Of a stretch of 64,000 bases of DNA, positions 10,349 to 20,760 are shown piece by piece (position 1 is the first letter of the stretch; each line of letters starts with the position of its first letter). A program made the position numbers and the translations under genes. Source of the DNA: Filosporella fistucella. Lineage: Eukaryota > Ascomycota > Leotiomycetes > Helotiales. The DNA lies in NCBI GenBank assembly GCA_030077755.1, contig JAQJZZ010000010.1, positions 1,798,001 to 1,862,000 of the forward strand, written 5' to 3'. Below the pieces are notes generated by a model. That model was not told where the DNA came from. It saw only the letters and a list, made by a program, of their open reading frames with translations, and made no database searches.

Positions 10349-12353
10349 CTACTTCGTAAGACCTTCCTCTACTGCTTTAATTTGCAGAGCCACAAAGCGA
10401 GAGTATATACGACAGAGAGCAAGACTTCCACCCATGTACCAAAATCCTGGATGTCCACTTGGTCTCCACATCTAAAATCAATCAGTCGTCTGCTTGAGCA
10501 CGGAACATGTGGTAACAACTTACAGCATTAACTTCTCCTTCCTCATCCAAATCCCATACATCTTTGCATCGATCAGCAACAGTATCACCCATCACCTTTC
10601 GGCAGGTTGTTCTCATATTATCATATCCGGTGGCAAGCACCACAATATCAGCCTCCATCTTTGTGCCATCAGCCAATACAATCCCATCTTTCTCGAAATG
10701 CGAGATGCCTCCAGGACTTTGTTTCACCGCGATCTTGCCATCAATGATCAATTGGCTAGCGCCAATATCGATATAGTACCCACCTCCACGTGTGATGTAC
10801 TTGCGGAAGATACCACTTCCATCGTCACCAAAATCAAGCTTGAAACCCGCTTTAGTCAGCCCCTCAATGTTCTCCTTCTCGACTTCGGCGATTCTCTTGG
10901 TAGAATCGACATTGAGTGCGAATTGAACAGGAATGGGAAGTGATTGACCTGCAATGTCTGCATCTTCGGTGGGTGGTCCACCTTCATCGTACATACCTTC
11001 GTGCAACATGAATAGTCCTTTGGCAGCAGAGATGACATAAGTTCCTCGTCTCTGCAGCATAGTGACTGATGCACCATTCTCATAATAATTTGAGGAGATA
11101 TCGTGGCCTGAGTTTCCTGTGCCTACAACAATCACTTTCTTGCCTTTGGCGTCACCTGTCTCTGCGGCGTCTCTGTGGAAGCTGGCGTGATAGGCTTGAC
11201 CTTTGAAGTTTTCTTGTCCAGGAAAAGATGGGATAAGAGCCTCGCCTGCGTGACCGGTACAGAGTGCAACATGGCGAGGGTGGAGAGTGCGAGTGCTGCC
11301 ATCCCCACGAAGAATTTCTACTGTCCATGTGCGACTTGCGTCATCGTAGACTGTAGATGAGAGCGTGCTTGACATCCAGACATTGAGTTCCATCATGCTC
11401 GCGTATGACTCGAACCAGTCACCGAGTTTGTCCTTCGGGGTGAACAACGGCCAATTGGATGGAAATGGCATGTATGCCATATGTGTATATTGAACAGGGT
11501 CATGGGTGACCAAAGTCTAATAAATCATCAGTCTTTATACCCTAGGTCCCTTTCTCAAATAACTTACCCTGTATCTGTTGCGCCAATTGTCCCCAACACG
11601 CTTGTTCTTGTCAACAATCAAAGTGCTTGTACCCATCGCTTGGAGTCTTGCACCCAAGTTAAGTCCGGATTGACCTGGACCAAATCAGCAAAACAATCTA
11701 CCACATCAGACAACCAACTTACCAGCGCCAATAATCAGCACAGCAGGTTCCTCATCCAGAAACTCGACTTGTCTCTGTCTTCTCTCCAACCAATTTCCCT
11801 CCTTTACACCACCAGGCAACTTCTCCGCTCCCCCATGAGGCCGTCTATATCCCGCTCCTTCCTCAAACCCTCTCAACTCCTTCAAGGCAGTGTAGATCAT
11901 ATGGCCTTTCCATACGCCATCAGGTCCCTGCACAAGCCTCAACATTCCAGACCCATTACCAACACTTGTCTCGAAATCAAACATTGATTCCAGCCATTCT
12001 AGTCCCTCGATCGGTGACTCTGTGTGTGGTGCAAATTTGCCCGATTCGCGGATCTTCAAATTAGAGAGATTGTTGGAAGGCCAGTTCTCAGTGAAGTAGG
12101 AGGCCACTTTGTCTAAGCCGTGAACGGTGCGGATGTCCCACGAGATGGCGAGCATGTCCCTCCACCAGGAGTCATGATGGAGGACTGTAGAAAGTTTGGA
12201 TGCATCTTTGCTCTTGAGCACAGATTCGAGCTTCGTGAGCCATTGTTGAGCGATTTCAATAGGTGACGAGGAACTTTGTTTCTGTGTTGTGGTTTCGAGG
12301 ATAGGGGCAGCAGGGAAGCGAGGGAGTTGGATGGTGTGGCGTTCGGCAAACAT
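10349..12353 (-). CDS. Flavin-containing monooxygenase with an N-terminal extension (YUCCA-like)
   Basis: Four exons (11723-12353, 11568-11674, 10524-11516, 10349-10471) give 617 residues. Residues ~1-190 form an extension whose WWRDMLAISWDIRTVHG and LRLVQGPDGVWKGHMIYTAL segments look like a SnoaL/NTF2-type fold. The FMO core follows: FAD motif VLIIGAGQSG (~205-214), FMO-type FKGQAYHASFH (~345), NADPH motif VGTGNSGHD (~370), and an LATGY motif near the C-terminus. Such enzymes use NADPH and O2 to oxygenate N, S or carbonyl groups; the YUCCA-like arrangement suggests small organic acids or ketones, but the substrate is unknown. The gene lies between the alcohol dehydrogenase and an MFS transporter on the same strand, with a CGG-N12-CCG element about 200 nt upstream. 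Confidence 0.9.
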
Positions 12354-13023
12354 TGTGAAGCTAGTATTGATCTTAACAACTTGACGATTTGTAGACGTGA
12401 AGATAAGGGATATGAATGAACCTTTTCAAGCACAGCAGCTGCTCTTATAAAGATAGTTTATCTCATGAGGGGCAGCTACCTCAAAAGGTACCCCGCCATG
12501 AAAACTGGGGTCGTATGAATGTGCTGTACTTACACGTGAGAGGCGATTTCAACGGGGTTGATATGGCCCGTCTGAAGTGCAGATCCTTGGCATGTAAACT
12601 TTGAGTGACTTGAGTCTTTGAGACGGGGAAATACTAACACGGAGATTTGAAGCCCGCATATTGTACGTAGGTGGAGAATGAATGCCCCACACGGGGTTTC
12701 GTTCCCTCGCGGCGGGAGTTCTGCAGTCGTTGAATGAGTCAGTGGAACAATTTCACGGATGAGCAAAATGTTGCATTATCAACTTCACCCGTCAAATATA
12801 CCAAGTGCTTAATGCACGGCTTTCACTCCACATTTACCTGGGATGTAATATATAATCATCAAGTAGGGCTTCAATGCTCATCAAGCAGAATTTAATTCAT
12901 TTATCTTCTCTTATCTAATAAAAGCTGTATCAAACTCTACAAGAAATTGTGAAATGCAGCATATCATCTCCACCTTCTTCCTCTCATACTGTAGATACTG
13001 TCCTAATCTTTGCGAATATTCGG
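12354..13023. other. Intergenic, FMO promoter / MFS transporter 3' region
   Basis: No gene seen. It contains the CGG-N12-CCG element at 12553-12570, and further CGG-rich sequence near 12691-12718. Confidence 0.6.
12553..12570. promoter_or_regulatory. Candidate Zn2Cys6 site, CGG-N12-CCG, upstream of the FMO
   Basis: Reads CGGGGTTGATATGGCCCG, preceded by A and followed by T, so the outer bases ACGG..CCGT are symmetric. It matches 15782-15799 at most positions, including the whole ATGGCCCG half. It sits ~200 nt from the FMO start codon. Confidence 0.55.
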
Positions 13024-15140
13024 TCAGGGACTCATATCTTCAACATGGACCGCTATGGGATCATCAAGATTCTTCCCCAGCTGCGCTGATGAAGTAGCAA
13101 CACGTCTCATCTCCGCATCAATAGCTTCTTGAGGTCGAGCTGTTGACCTTGCTGCCTTATCGCTGATAGGGATGATAATATGATGTCCAGAATCCACATC
13201 AAAGTACTCATCAATATCCTCGAGAGTCCGGTTTGAAGTCTCTGGGTAAAGGAAGTAGACGATAGGTACAAGGAGCAAATTGAACGCTGCGAAAACTGGT
13301 ACATTGTTAGCTAAGATGCTTGCTAGTAGTCATGTAGGGTAATATACTTATATAGAATCTGTAGCCGATGTTACGAATACCAGTGGGGGTGAATTGTGTA
13401 CAAACGAAGCCGAATAGCCAGTTCGTGGCAGTAGCAGCTGCAGAGCCTTTCGTCCGCATTGCAAGAGAGTTGATTTCTGCTTGATAGACCCATGGAACCA
13501 TACCCCATGTACACCCAAAAGCAGCATAATAGAAGAATAAAAATGTGATTGCCACAGCTCCCCACTATCTCTGTCAGAATTGTACTGTGAACATCGGGAC
13601 ACTGATGCTCTTACCTGGAAGGGAGCTTGCACCTGCAGAGCGATGGCAATCGCGACCATAATGTATGCAAGGCACTGTAGACCCAATCCACTCAGCATAA
13701 GCGAGCGTCTGCCAAATCGTTCAATCATCCAAAAGCAGAGTCCGGATGAGATCATATAAGAAGTTGCATTGCAACCTGTCAGAATTCGGGCCATCAACCC
13801 AGAAAGTCCAATGTTCTCAGTGAGGATAATCGGAAAATAGTAGTTAAGAGCATTTATTCCTCCTATTTGCTGCATCCACTGCCCGCCACTACATTGAATT
13901 AGCACCGCAATCTCTCAATATCTTACCAGGCGAGCAGGCTGAACCTTGCCGGGAGGATGATTTACAGCAAAACCGGGAAGGTGGAACAAAGGAAAAAGAT
14001 CGCTTACCATCCCAGGATAAGGCGGTGAAGATGACGAGATCTATCACGACACATGATGACTTCCTTGAATGAGATGGCAGATTGCTTTTCGAGCTTGTAG
14101 GCTTCTTCAATCGAGCCCAATTCCCGTAAGACTTCGGGATCGTCTAAGGACAGATTATCTCCCAGGAAACGGGACAAAGCGAATTGCGCTTCGTCCATGC
14201 GATCATGCATAACCAGCCATCTAGGTGATTCTGGGAGGAGTGGAAGGAGGGATACCAGGACTGCACAGGGAACAAGCTGGGGACTGTTAGCACATTTCCA
14301 AATTCGTTCTTCGGAAACTGTTACCTGAAGCGCGAGTGGGACTCTCCATTGAGCACTATTGTTGATGTAGGAGCAACCCAAGGTGAGCCAACTTGCAATG
14401 CAGTAGAAAACCACATTGTGCAGGACAACAATGACCGATAGCTTTCCTCTTCTAGGTCCACGACAAGATTCTGCTCTATAGAAAAATTAGGATGGAGTTG
14501 AAAGGGTGCGTGGAATTGAAAGGGTGTGTGAAATTGAAAGGGGCGTGTGGAGTAGACAAGGTGAGACAAAGGCAAGCGGGTTCCGAGCTGCTCGACAGCA
14601 GTTTGCCTTTGTTATACTTGACAAATACGGGGCAATGTTCGACGTACTGGTACATCCCACAGGTAGAACTGATTATTCCTAGAAACACGATAAGTTAGCG
14701 GACGTCTGTCGATAACAAACGAGCACAGTGAATGAAGACTAACCATTGCCAATACCATTAATGACTCGTCCTACAATGAGTTGTGGAAAATGAACAGCTG
14801 AGAATTGAAGAATGGCACCAAGGGCTGAGACTGCGGCTCCTGTTCGGAGGGTATTCTTGCGTCCAAGACGATTTCCATATAAAGCAGCAAAGAGACAGCC
14901 AGCTAGATTACCAAGCTATAATATGGTTAATCAAAGGTCCAGCGGAATGATTGATTTGCTTACTGAAAAACAACTGGCAGTAATTCCTTGAATATTGGTA
15001 TCTCTCGTTTGAGGGAACTGCTCAATGAAATGAGAGCCGATGATGATACCGCTGATTACCCCTTGATCATAACCATACCATGCTTGGGCAGCTGAGTTAG
15101 CTGCCGTAAGGGCAATTTCAAGTGAAGATCCAGTCAACAT
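13024..15140 (-). CDS. MFS transporter, sugar porter family
   Basis: Eight exons (14964-15140, 14744-14915, 14648-14678, 14325-14475, 14008-14276, 13615-13888, 13348-13564, 13024-13286) give 517 residues. Sugar-porter signatures are present in order: YGYDQGVISG in helix 1, GNRLGRKN between helices 2 and 3, PESPRWL after helix 6, QQIGGINALNYY in helix 7, ERFGRRSLM after helix 8, and YPETSNRTLEDIDEYF after helix 12. It should be a 12-helix plasma-membrane H+-coupled transporter for a hexose, polyol or related compound. Intron 3 (14476-14647) is 172 nt, longer than the rest, and holds an 18-bp tandem repeat. The gene is divergent from the Zn2Cys6 regulator across a 1.1-kb promoter with a CGG-N12-CCG site. 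Confidence 0.93.
14498..14551. repeat. 18-bp tandem repeat, three copies, inside an intron
   Basis: Three head-to-tail units beginning TTGAAAGGG at 14498, 14516 and 14534, each 18 bp with a few differences. They lie wholly within intron 3 of the MFS transporter gene, near its 3' end on the minus strand. Confidence 0.85.
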
Positions 15141-15454
15141 TTTGTAAGGAGGTAATAGAGAGGACGGTGACTGAAGTTGCGGCTAACTGCCGATGGACAG
15201 AACCGTTTGGGTGATGGAGTAGAATAGTAGTTGAGAAAGACAAGGAGAGAGAAATCTGGTACGGGGAGGAGGTGTAGGACGGACGGAAGCGTGTTTAAAG
15301 AGAAGTGGAAGAAGAGCAACCCTTTTGATCTCCGGGAAACACTCTGTATAAGACATCAAAGTTCATCATGAGCGGTATCCCGACCAACATGGTTTTGGGA
15401 ATCCAAGTGTGGGGTCCGGGGTCTGGGGAAGCGCAGAACTCCGCAAAATTCAAG

Positions 15455-15462
15455 ATGGCCCG
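15455..15462 (+). promoter_or_regulatory. ATGGCCCG half-site
   Basis: An isolated copy of the half-site shared by the full CGG-N-CCG elements, ~315 nt upstream of the MFS transporter start codon. On its own this 8-mer is weak evidence. Confidence 0.3.
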
Positions 15463-15781
15463 GACGCCAAACTCTTTACCTCAACAGCAGAGAAATAGCT
15501 CGCAGTGTTTTGGGAGTAATCTGGGTGGACGTCATCTCAAGCTGACCAAAAGTGGGTGTATTTCCCTGTTCCTGTTGCCCCAACGTTGCAGGAGACCCGG
15601 AGTATTTCCAAGGTACGAACTGATTCAAGCCAAGCTACGTTGAGCATAACCTTGAATCAGGAAAGCCTCGAATGCGAGAAAGTCAGCCAATGCGAACATT
15701 GTACTGTAAACGGTACATGTATACAAGTAATACAGTAGATCTTGGCGGCTGAACTCGTGTTGAGGCAGCGACGCAGCTTAA

Positions 15782-15799
15782 CGGAGCTGACATGGCCCG
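15782..15799. promoter_or_regulatory. Candidate Zn2Cys6 site, CGG-N12-CCG, in the MFS/regulator divergent promoter
   Basis: Reads CGGAGCTGACATGGCCCG within ACGG..CCGT. It is the closest relative of the FMO-promoter element. It lies ~640 nt from the transporter start and ~430 nt from the regulator start, so it could serve either or both. Confidence 0.55.
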
Positions 15800-16228
15800 T
15801 TAGCGGGTGCAAAGGGTGTGCTAGTCTACTTCAGGGAAGCCGCCTTCTGGAACCCGAAATAACTTCATAATTCGCGTCAGATAAGATCGAGTAGTCAGTC
15901 TAGTGCGGAGGTTTAAAGGGGAATGTACTGTACATAGTAGATCTTGACCTTAAAACGCCAGCGGCCCCACCTCAACGCCCGATTCCCCCCACATTTTTCC
16001 AACTACTGTAAGGCGGGGTAGCTGGACCACCGTCTTGGAACTCGCACTTTCCATCCAGGTTGTACTGTACCTAGACCTATCTTGTACCTCGTGAATCAAA
16101 ATTACTACTTGCCATGTCAGCGCCGTCAGAGACTGTGCCTCAAATGTATATCCCGACTAGAGTCATAGACGGCCCATGTTTCCTGCCTTTTTCAAACAGC
16201 ACACCCCACCACCTTTCTACCTCAACGG

Positions 16229-18395
16229 ATGAAATTGGCCATGTCAGAATTATCACAAACTCAAATGGATGTGGATCAAGATGGTGATGGCCAAAGTGGA
16301 GATCAAGAGCCGAGCAAAGTTGTGTAAGTAAAGTCCAGGTAGAATGAAGTAGCTCAAAAGTCTTAGGCAAGTTAAGGTCGTGGCTGATATATCCCAAACT
16401 TGAAGGTGCTCCATTTGCCGCCAACGGAAAGTTAAATGTGACAGAAAACGCCCGAGCTGTGGATTTTGCTTGCAAATCGGGACCACTTGCAGATATGTGG
16501 CAAGTGAAAAGAAAAGGGGCTTGCGAGCTGGCTATGTCTCGACACTGGAGAGTAGACTAGGTAAGAGCGGATTACAAAGTCTAGGAATTCTGGGGAACTG
16601 ACCTTGCGGTTGATCAGAGAGGCTTGAGGAGGAGGTCAAAACTTTGAAAGCACAACAAACTGGTATGAGTTGTATCCGTATAGATTCTGCAATAGCTCAT
16701 TAAATTCTAGTCGTGATAGAGCGAGTATCAATTGGCTCGCCACGGACAGACCGATCATATTCCCACTCGTCGCCGCAATGGCAAGACGGGTCTCCCAAAT
16801 GGCAGGGTAATGAGCCTTTGCCTACTAGCGAGCCGGATTTGTCACTTCTGTCTCGAGCAACACTTGCCGACCTCTGCGATGTGTGGTTTGTGAAGTATCA
16901 TCCTTGGTTTCCTATTCTTCACAAGCTTTCTGTACTTGCTGTCATTCAGAATGCCGAATCGACACCTCTCGTAGATTCGCCATTGTCAATCGTCCTCAAA
17001 GCCGTAATAGCAGTCACTTTGCCACATTGGTCTTTGTCAAATCCGCTTTCTGCCATCCAACGCGAGCAGATCTCCACCCATTTCCGAAGTCAGGTTATTA
17101 TGGACGCAATTGGCAACCTTTCTTTGCAATCTCTTCAAGCAGTTTTGATCATAACAATTCTGGACTATGGTGCTGGCAAACTATCCGAATTTTGGAACCT
17201 CGTCGCTTTGTGTAAAAAGTAAGTCACCCCTTGAACTACCTCTTGTTGAAGACTTATATGATCAGGATGGGCACGCAATTGGGGCTACGTGACCTAGTTG
17301 CGAATAGAGGGGAGAATTTCAACAAGCTCTCAACCATCCCACCTCGCATGTTGCAAATGCCATCCACATTGATCGAGCAAGAAGAGATGATACGCGCATA
17401 CTGGATGACCGAAGCACTTGACAGTATATCATCCTTGGGAGCTGGTTGGAATCTGAGCCTATCCAGACCAGAAAACGAAGTCGCCTTTCCTTGTGACGAA
17501 ACAGTATGGGCATTTCCAGAGAATGCAACAGCTTTCTCTAATTTTGGCGATGTTGAAGTCTCTTCTGCATTCTCATTGTACCTGAATCTGGTCACGCAGC
17601 AGGTATATCAGGTTCACGTCTTCTTGCAGCAGTCCTTCGATGTCGCTTCTGCCATCGATCGTGTGAGGAGGCAAGCGCAGTGTACCTTTGTGGACGACGG
17701 CCTCATCAAATGGAGGCATTCGACTGCTACGGCTCAAACATTAAGCCAACAGTGCCCGGCATCCGACTCCACCATCGTAATGATAACCGTGACTTACGAT
17801 ACGTAAGATCTTGGACTCTGGGGTTGAACATTGACTGACACTTTATAGGGCGGTAATTTCCCTGTACCAAAGATTAGCACTGCCACCAGAAGGCCTTGGA
17901 AAAGTCCATGGGCCGTGGTATCATGCCATACAGCGGTGTCTGAGCGCTTGTGACGACATGAGTATGGTCCTTCGTGGGCTTAGTGACGCAGATCTGGAAA
18001 GCATGAGTCCACACTTGATATCATGTATATTCATAGCCTCGAGATTCTATATCGGTGTGTATATCGGTAGTGACATAGACTCATTCTGATATGCTCATAG
18101 TCCATGCGAAAGTGTTGTCGGTCGAGATTCCGAGAAGTGTTGATCTTCTGGTCTATGCGATGAAGACATGTAGTCAAAGATGGTATCTTGCAAGTAAGCT
18201 GGAGATTTTCTAGCAAACGGAATACTGCTAACCACCACCTGGGTAGAACGGCTGGGAAAAGTGTTGCAACAAGCCATTGCAGAGGAGAAGTTGACGATCG
18301 AAAGGTCATCGCTGCCTCAACAATTTTACGACCTGCAATACTCGTCGCTCGACATTGATGCAGCTTTGCGAACATGGACTGATTCCAATGTCTAA
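16229..18395 (+). CDS. Zn2Cys6 fungal transcription factor
   Basis: Eight exons (16229-16323, 16406-16560, 16618-16662, 16711-17218, 17266-17802, 17849-18054, 18101-18193, 18247-18395) give 595 residues. The binuclear zinc cluster is complete: C33, C36, C43, C50, C53 and C60 in the CxxCx6Cx6CxxCx6C pattern with basic residues RQRKVK. A short coiled-coil helix follows (LESRLERLEEEVKTLKAQQ), then a middle domain with RATLADLCDVWFVKYHPWFPILHK and an AVLIITILDYGAG helix typical of fungal-specific regulator domains. ATG at 16241 is an alternative start. It is divergent from the MFS transporter. Because Zn2Cys6 dimers bind CGG repeats, it is the natural candidate to bind the CGG-N-CCG elements of this locus. 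Confidence 0.92.
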
Positions 18396-18965
18396 TCAAT
18401 CAAGCCGACTCTTCTGCTCAGATGGTCCAGTTCTCATTTCGAACTAACGGTTGGAAAGCAAAGTTTGGTGAAAACAGCTGTCTTTTCCCAGGGCATCCTT
18501 GGTGGTTGTTGCTTAAGTTCTTCGATCCAATCAAGAAATATTCAGAGTGAGGGTATTTGAAACAGGCAAATACAGAAACTCCCAGGGAATGGAATGTTTC
18601 ATATCTCAGCATTTTGCTATTAGAATTGTAAGATTCACACCATAATTGTGCCAATTTCGTTTCTCGGCGAAAAGCAATGAATGATGTTAGGAATGGAAGA
18701 TTGTCAGTCGCACCAGGTCGCGAGCATTGCATTGTGTTGTAGGTAGGAACCTAGGAAGTGGTGGGACCCTGGCCGGCATGCTGCTTGGGGCCAAATTTGG
18801 CGGCGGGGCTCTTCGGTAGCGCTAGATCGAGTGTGGCTCTCAGCGTCTCAGGCGCCGAAACTCGTGAGACACCTTTCGTCTACATCAAAGTGAGCCCGAG
18901 TGCTCTTCACTCCAATATCGAGCGTAACGGATGCATCTATTCATCAATTATACACCCTTTTTTCC
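18396..18965. other. Intergenic, no gene seen
   Basis: Spacer between the regulator and the kinase-like gene. GC content rises near 18755-18860. No open frame with coding character. Confidence 0.5.
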
Positions 18966-19637
18966 ATGCGCAAGGCCGCTTCCCACATGACTCTCTGGAA
19001 GAGCTTTATCCTTTCCTTTGGCATTTCGATCTTGTCTGCTAAGAGCACGTCTCCGAACCAGAATGTCTACAGTTCTTCATCTGCAGAATTCCTGCCTGCC
19101 AACTGTGATCGCCTCAGTGGAAATTCCACCCTCGCATGGCATCCTCGAAGGGTTGACCACCGTGAATTCACGATTTTGAAGACCCTTCAACATGACCGGT
19201 TGCAAGTCGTTACACACCCTGAGTTCGATGTTCCTGTTCTCATCAAGGTCTCGAACTCTCCATGTGAATTACCGTCAATGGAGCAGGAGATCATGATGTA
19301 CCAGCTTCTTGATGGCTCCGGAGCCACACCAGAATTACTTGGTCATGTCATCAAGGACGGTCAATCCGTTGGCTTTGTCTCAGAGTACATAGAAGAAGTG
19401 CCGTCGATGAGGACGAGGACAAGTCACCTGAAAGGCTGTCTAGATGCCCTGCGAATTTTGCACAGGAGAGGAATCGCTCACGGAGACGCTCACGACGGTA
19501 ATTGTTTGATACGCAACGATGGAACTGCAGTTCTTATCGATTTTGAGCTATCGTTGGAGACCTGGGCTCGTGTGGAGTTTGATAGAGACTTGGATATTAT
19601 GGGTCGCTGTATTCAACAGACAGTCTCAGAACTTTGA
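18966..19637 (+). CDS. Kinase-fold protein with signal-like N-terminus
   Basis: Single exon of 223 residues from the first in-frame ATG at 18966. Residues ~8-26 (MTLWKSFILSFGISILSA) look like a signal peptide or membrane anchor. The rest has protein-kinase-like landmarks: a Lys in VLIKVS, a helix-C-like Glu in MEQEIMMY, a catalytic loop HGDAHDGNCLI that keeps the HxDxxxxN spacing, and IDFE where DFG is expected. There is no clear glycine-rich loop, and the C-lobe is short, stopping soon after the DFE segment. Small kinase-like proteins of this kind in fungi resemble aminoglycoside/choline-kinase-like folds; the substrate is unknown. A secreted or ER-lumenal kinase-fold protein is an inference from the N-terminus. 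Confidence 0.65.
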   Translation: MRKAASHMTLWKSFILSFGISILSAKSTSPNQNVYSSSSAEFLPANCDRLSGNSTLAWHPRRVDHREFTILKTLQHDRLQVVTHPEFDVPVLIKVSNSPCELPSMEQEIMMYQLLDGSGATPELLGHVIKDGQSVGFVSEYIEEVPSMRTRTSHLKGCLDALRILHRRGIAHGDAHDGNCLIRNDGTAVLIDFELSLETWARVEFDRDLDIMGRCIQQTVSEL

Positions 19638-20334
19638 TGGCGCTCAGTCTCGGAAAGAGTGGAGGACTTTCGGATGGTCTGGTAAACCAAGGTTTTGGGT
19701 CAATAGAGCACCTTTGAAAAAATGGGGTCAATGTCCCAGTCAAGTGCATTGTTCTGGCTCAAACGTTGCGTCACTACCAAACGATTTTCATGTCAATGGT
19801 TCCACCGGCAAGGACTGCCGACTGACTTTGGTGGGGGACCTGCCATCCGGTTTTGAACTCACGAACTCATCATCTCATCTGATCTGAATTCAAGGCAATT
19901 GCTGCAAATCTTCGAGTTCAGGTGATGTTTAACCGATGGTTGATGTGGTGCAACAGTCCAGACGAAACTCGGCTCAGTGGCCGATCAAACCCCAACAGTC
20001 ATAGGCTGAATAGCCGCCAACATATTGACACTCATTCGTGTTTTCGATGCGATCTCTGCCACGTCGTCAGCCGTTTTCAATGCCGTGTCGAACATTAGCA
20101 TATGCAATACCGAGATTCAAGGGGTGAAGATCTTGTAGAGGCTCAAGTAACCCGACCAGAAGCTGGAAGATATAATAGAGAGTCAAAGTATCAGTTGTCT
20201 TTCTTTCTCAACCAACACTCTCATTTCGATTCTATCAAGTCTGTGACCTTTTACGACCCGGTGTCGCTCCTCATTTTTGTATTATTCTATTGTAATCTAC
20301 CACTCGCTTCAAATCATTCTTTACTACCGCCAAA
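19638..20334. other. Intergenic, promoter of the BAS2-like gene
   Basis: No gene seen. A TATA-like AGATATAATAGAG lies near 20167-20179, and the last 100 bases before the start are pyrimidine-rich, as is common for strongly expressed fungal genes. Confidence 0.5.
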
Positions 20335-20760
20335 ATGGTTCGCATCACATTCGCTGCTGCTCTGGCCTGTAAGTTTACGACGAATTGACCAGAATAGCAA
20401 GATAAATATACTGATTCGACATCTGTTAGTTGCCGTCTCTGTCATGGCTCTTACTCCCAACGCGTCCGGTGCTAAGGACGTTGGAAATGGTGCCGGACAA
20501 CAGTTCACAACAGGTGGCTGCGTCGCCGATGCTGATTGCAGAAGCGCCTGTTGTGCTGAGATTGCTGCCAATGGTCTCGGTATATGCTCTGCTGTCGGAG
20601 CTCAGAAGCAGAATGGAAAGCTTGGCTGTGGCTTCACTGACCCCAACGCTGCTGTAAGAAGAATCTCGATGCTTATTTGAGCTTTACTGATGTGTTCCAG
20701 GCTGTTATCGCCGCTGCTAAGGCTCAGGTTGCAAAGCAAGGGTTTAAGTTCATGGCATGA
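20335..20760 (+). CDS. Cysteine-rich small secreted protein, BAS2-like
   Basis: Exons 20335-20368, 20430-20653 and 20701-20760 give 105 residues. The N-terminus (MVRITFAAALAFAVSVMA) is a signal peptide. The mature part contains six cysteines: GGC, ADADC, SACC, GIC and LGC. The TTGGC..ADADCRSACCA core and the alanine-rich tail resemble the family annotated after Magnaporthe biotrophy-associated secreted protein 2, which is widespread in plant-associated ascomycetes. Family members are secreted during infection; molecular function is unknown. The gene stands alone, with 700 bp upstream and 1.5 kb downstream free of genes. The BAS2 assignment is from memory of the motif and is moderate. Confidence 0.75.

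Larger units (their letters stand above)
15141..16228. other. Divergent promoter region between MFS transporter and Zn2Cys6 regulator
   Basis: No gene seen. It holds one full CGG-N12-CCG element (15782-15799), one extra ATGGCCCG half-site (15455-15462), and three GTACTGTA-type motifs near 15700, 15925 and 16061. Two of these are followed by the same AGTAGATCTTG string. Confidence 0.6.

Noticed and set aside
10494..10943. 149-codon plus-strand frame
   Set aside because: Antisense to the conserved FMO C-terminal region.
13787..13794. CGGGCCAT word inside the MFS transporter
   Set aside because: It lies within coding sequence and has no partner CCG at the right spacing, so it was not counted as a regulatory site, though it shows the half-site is not exclusive to promoters.
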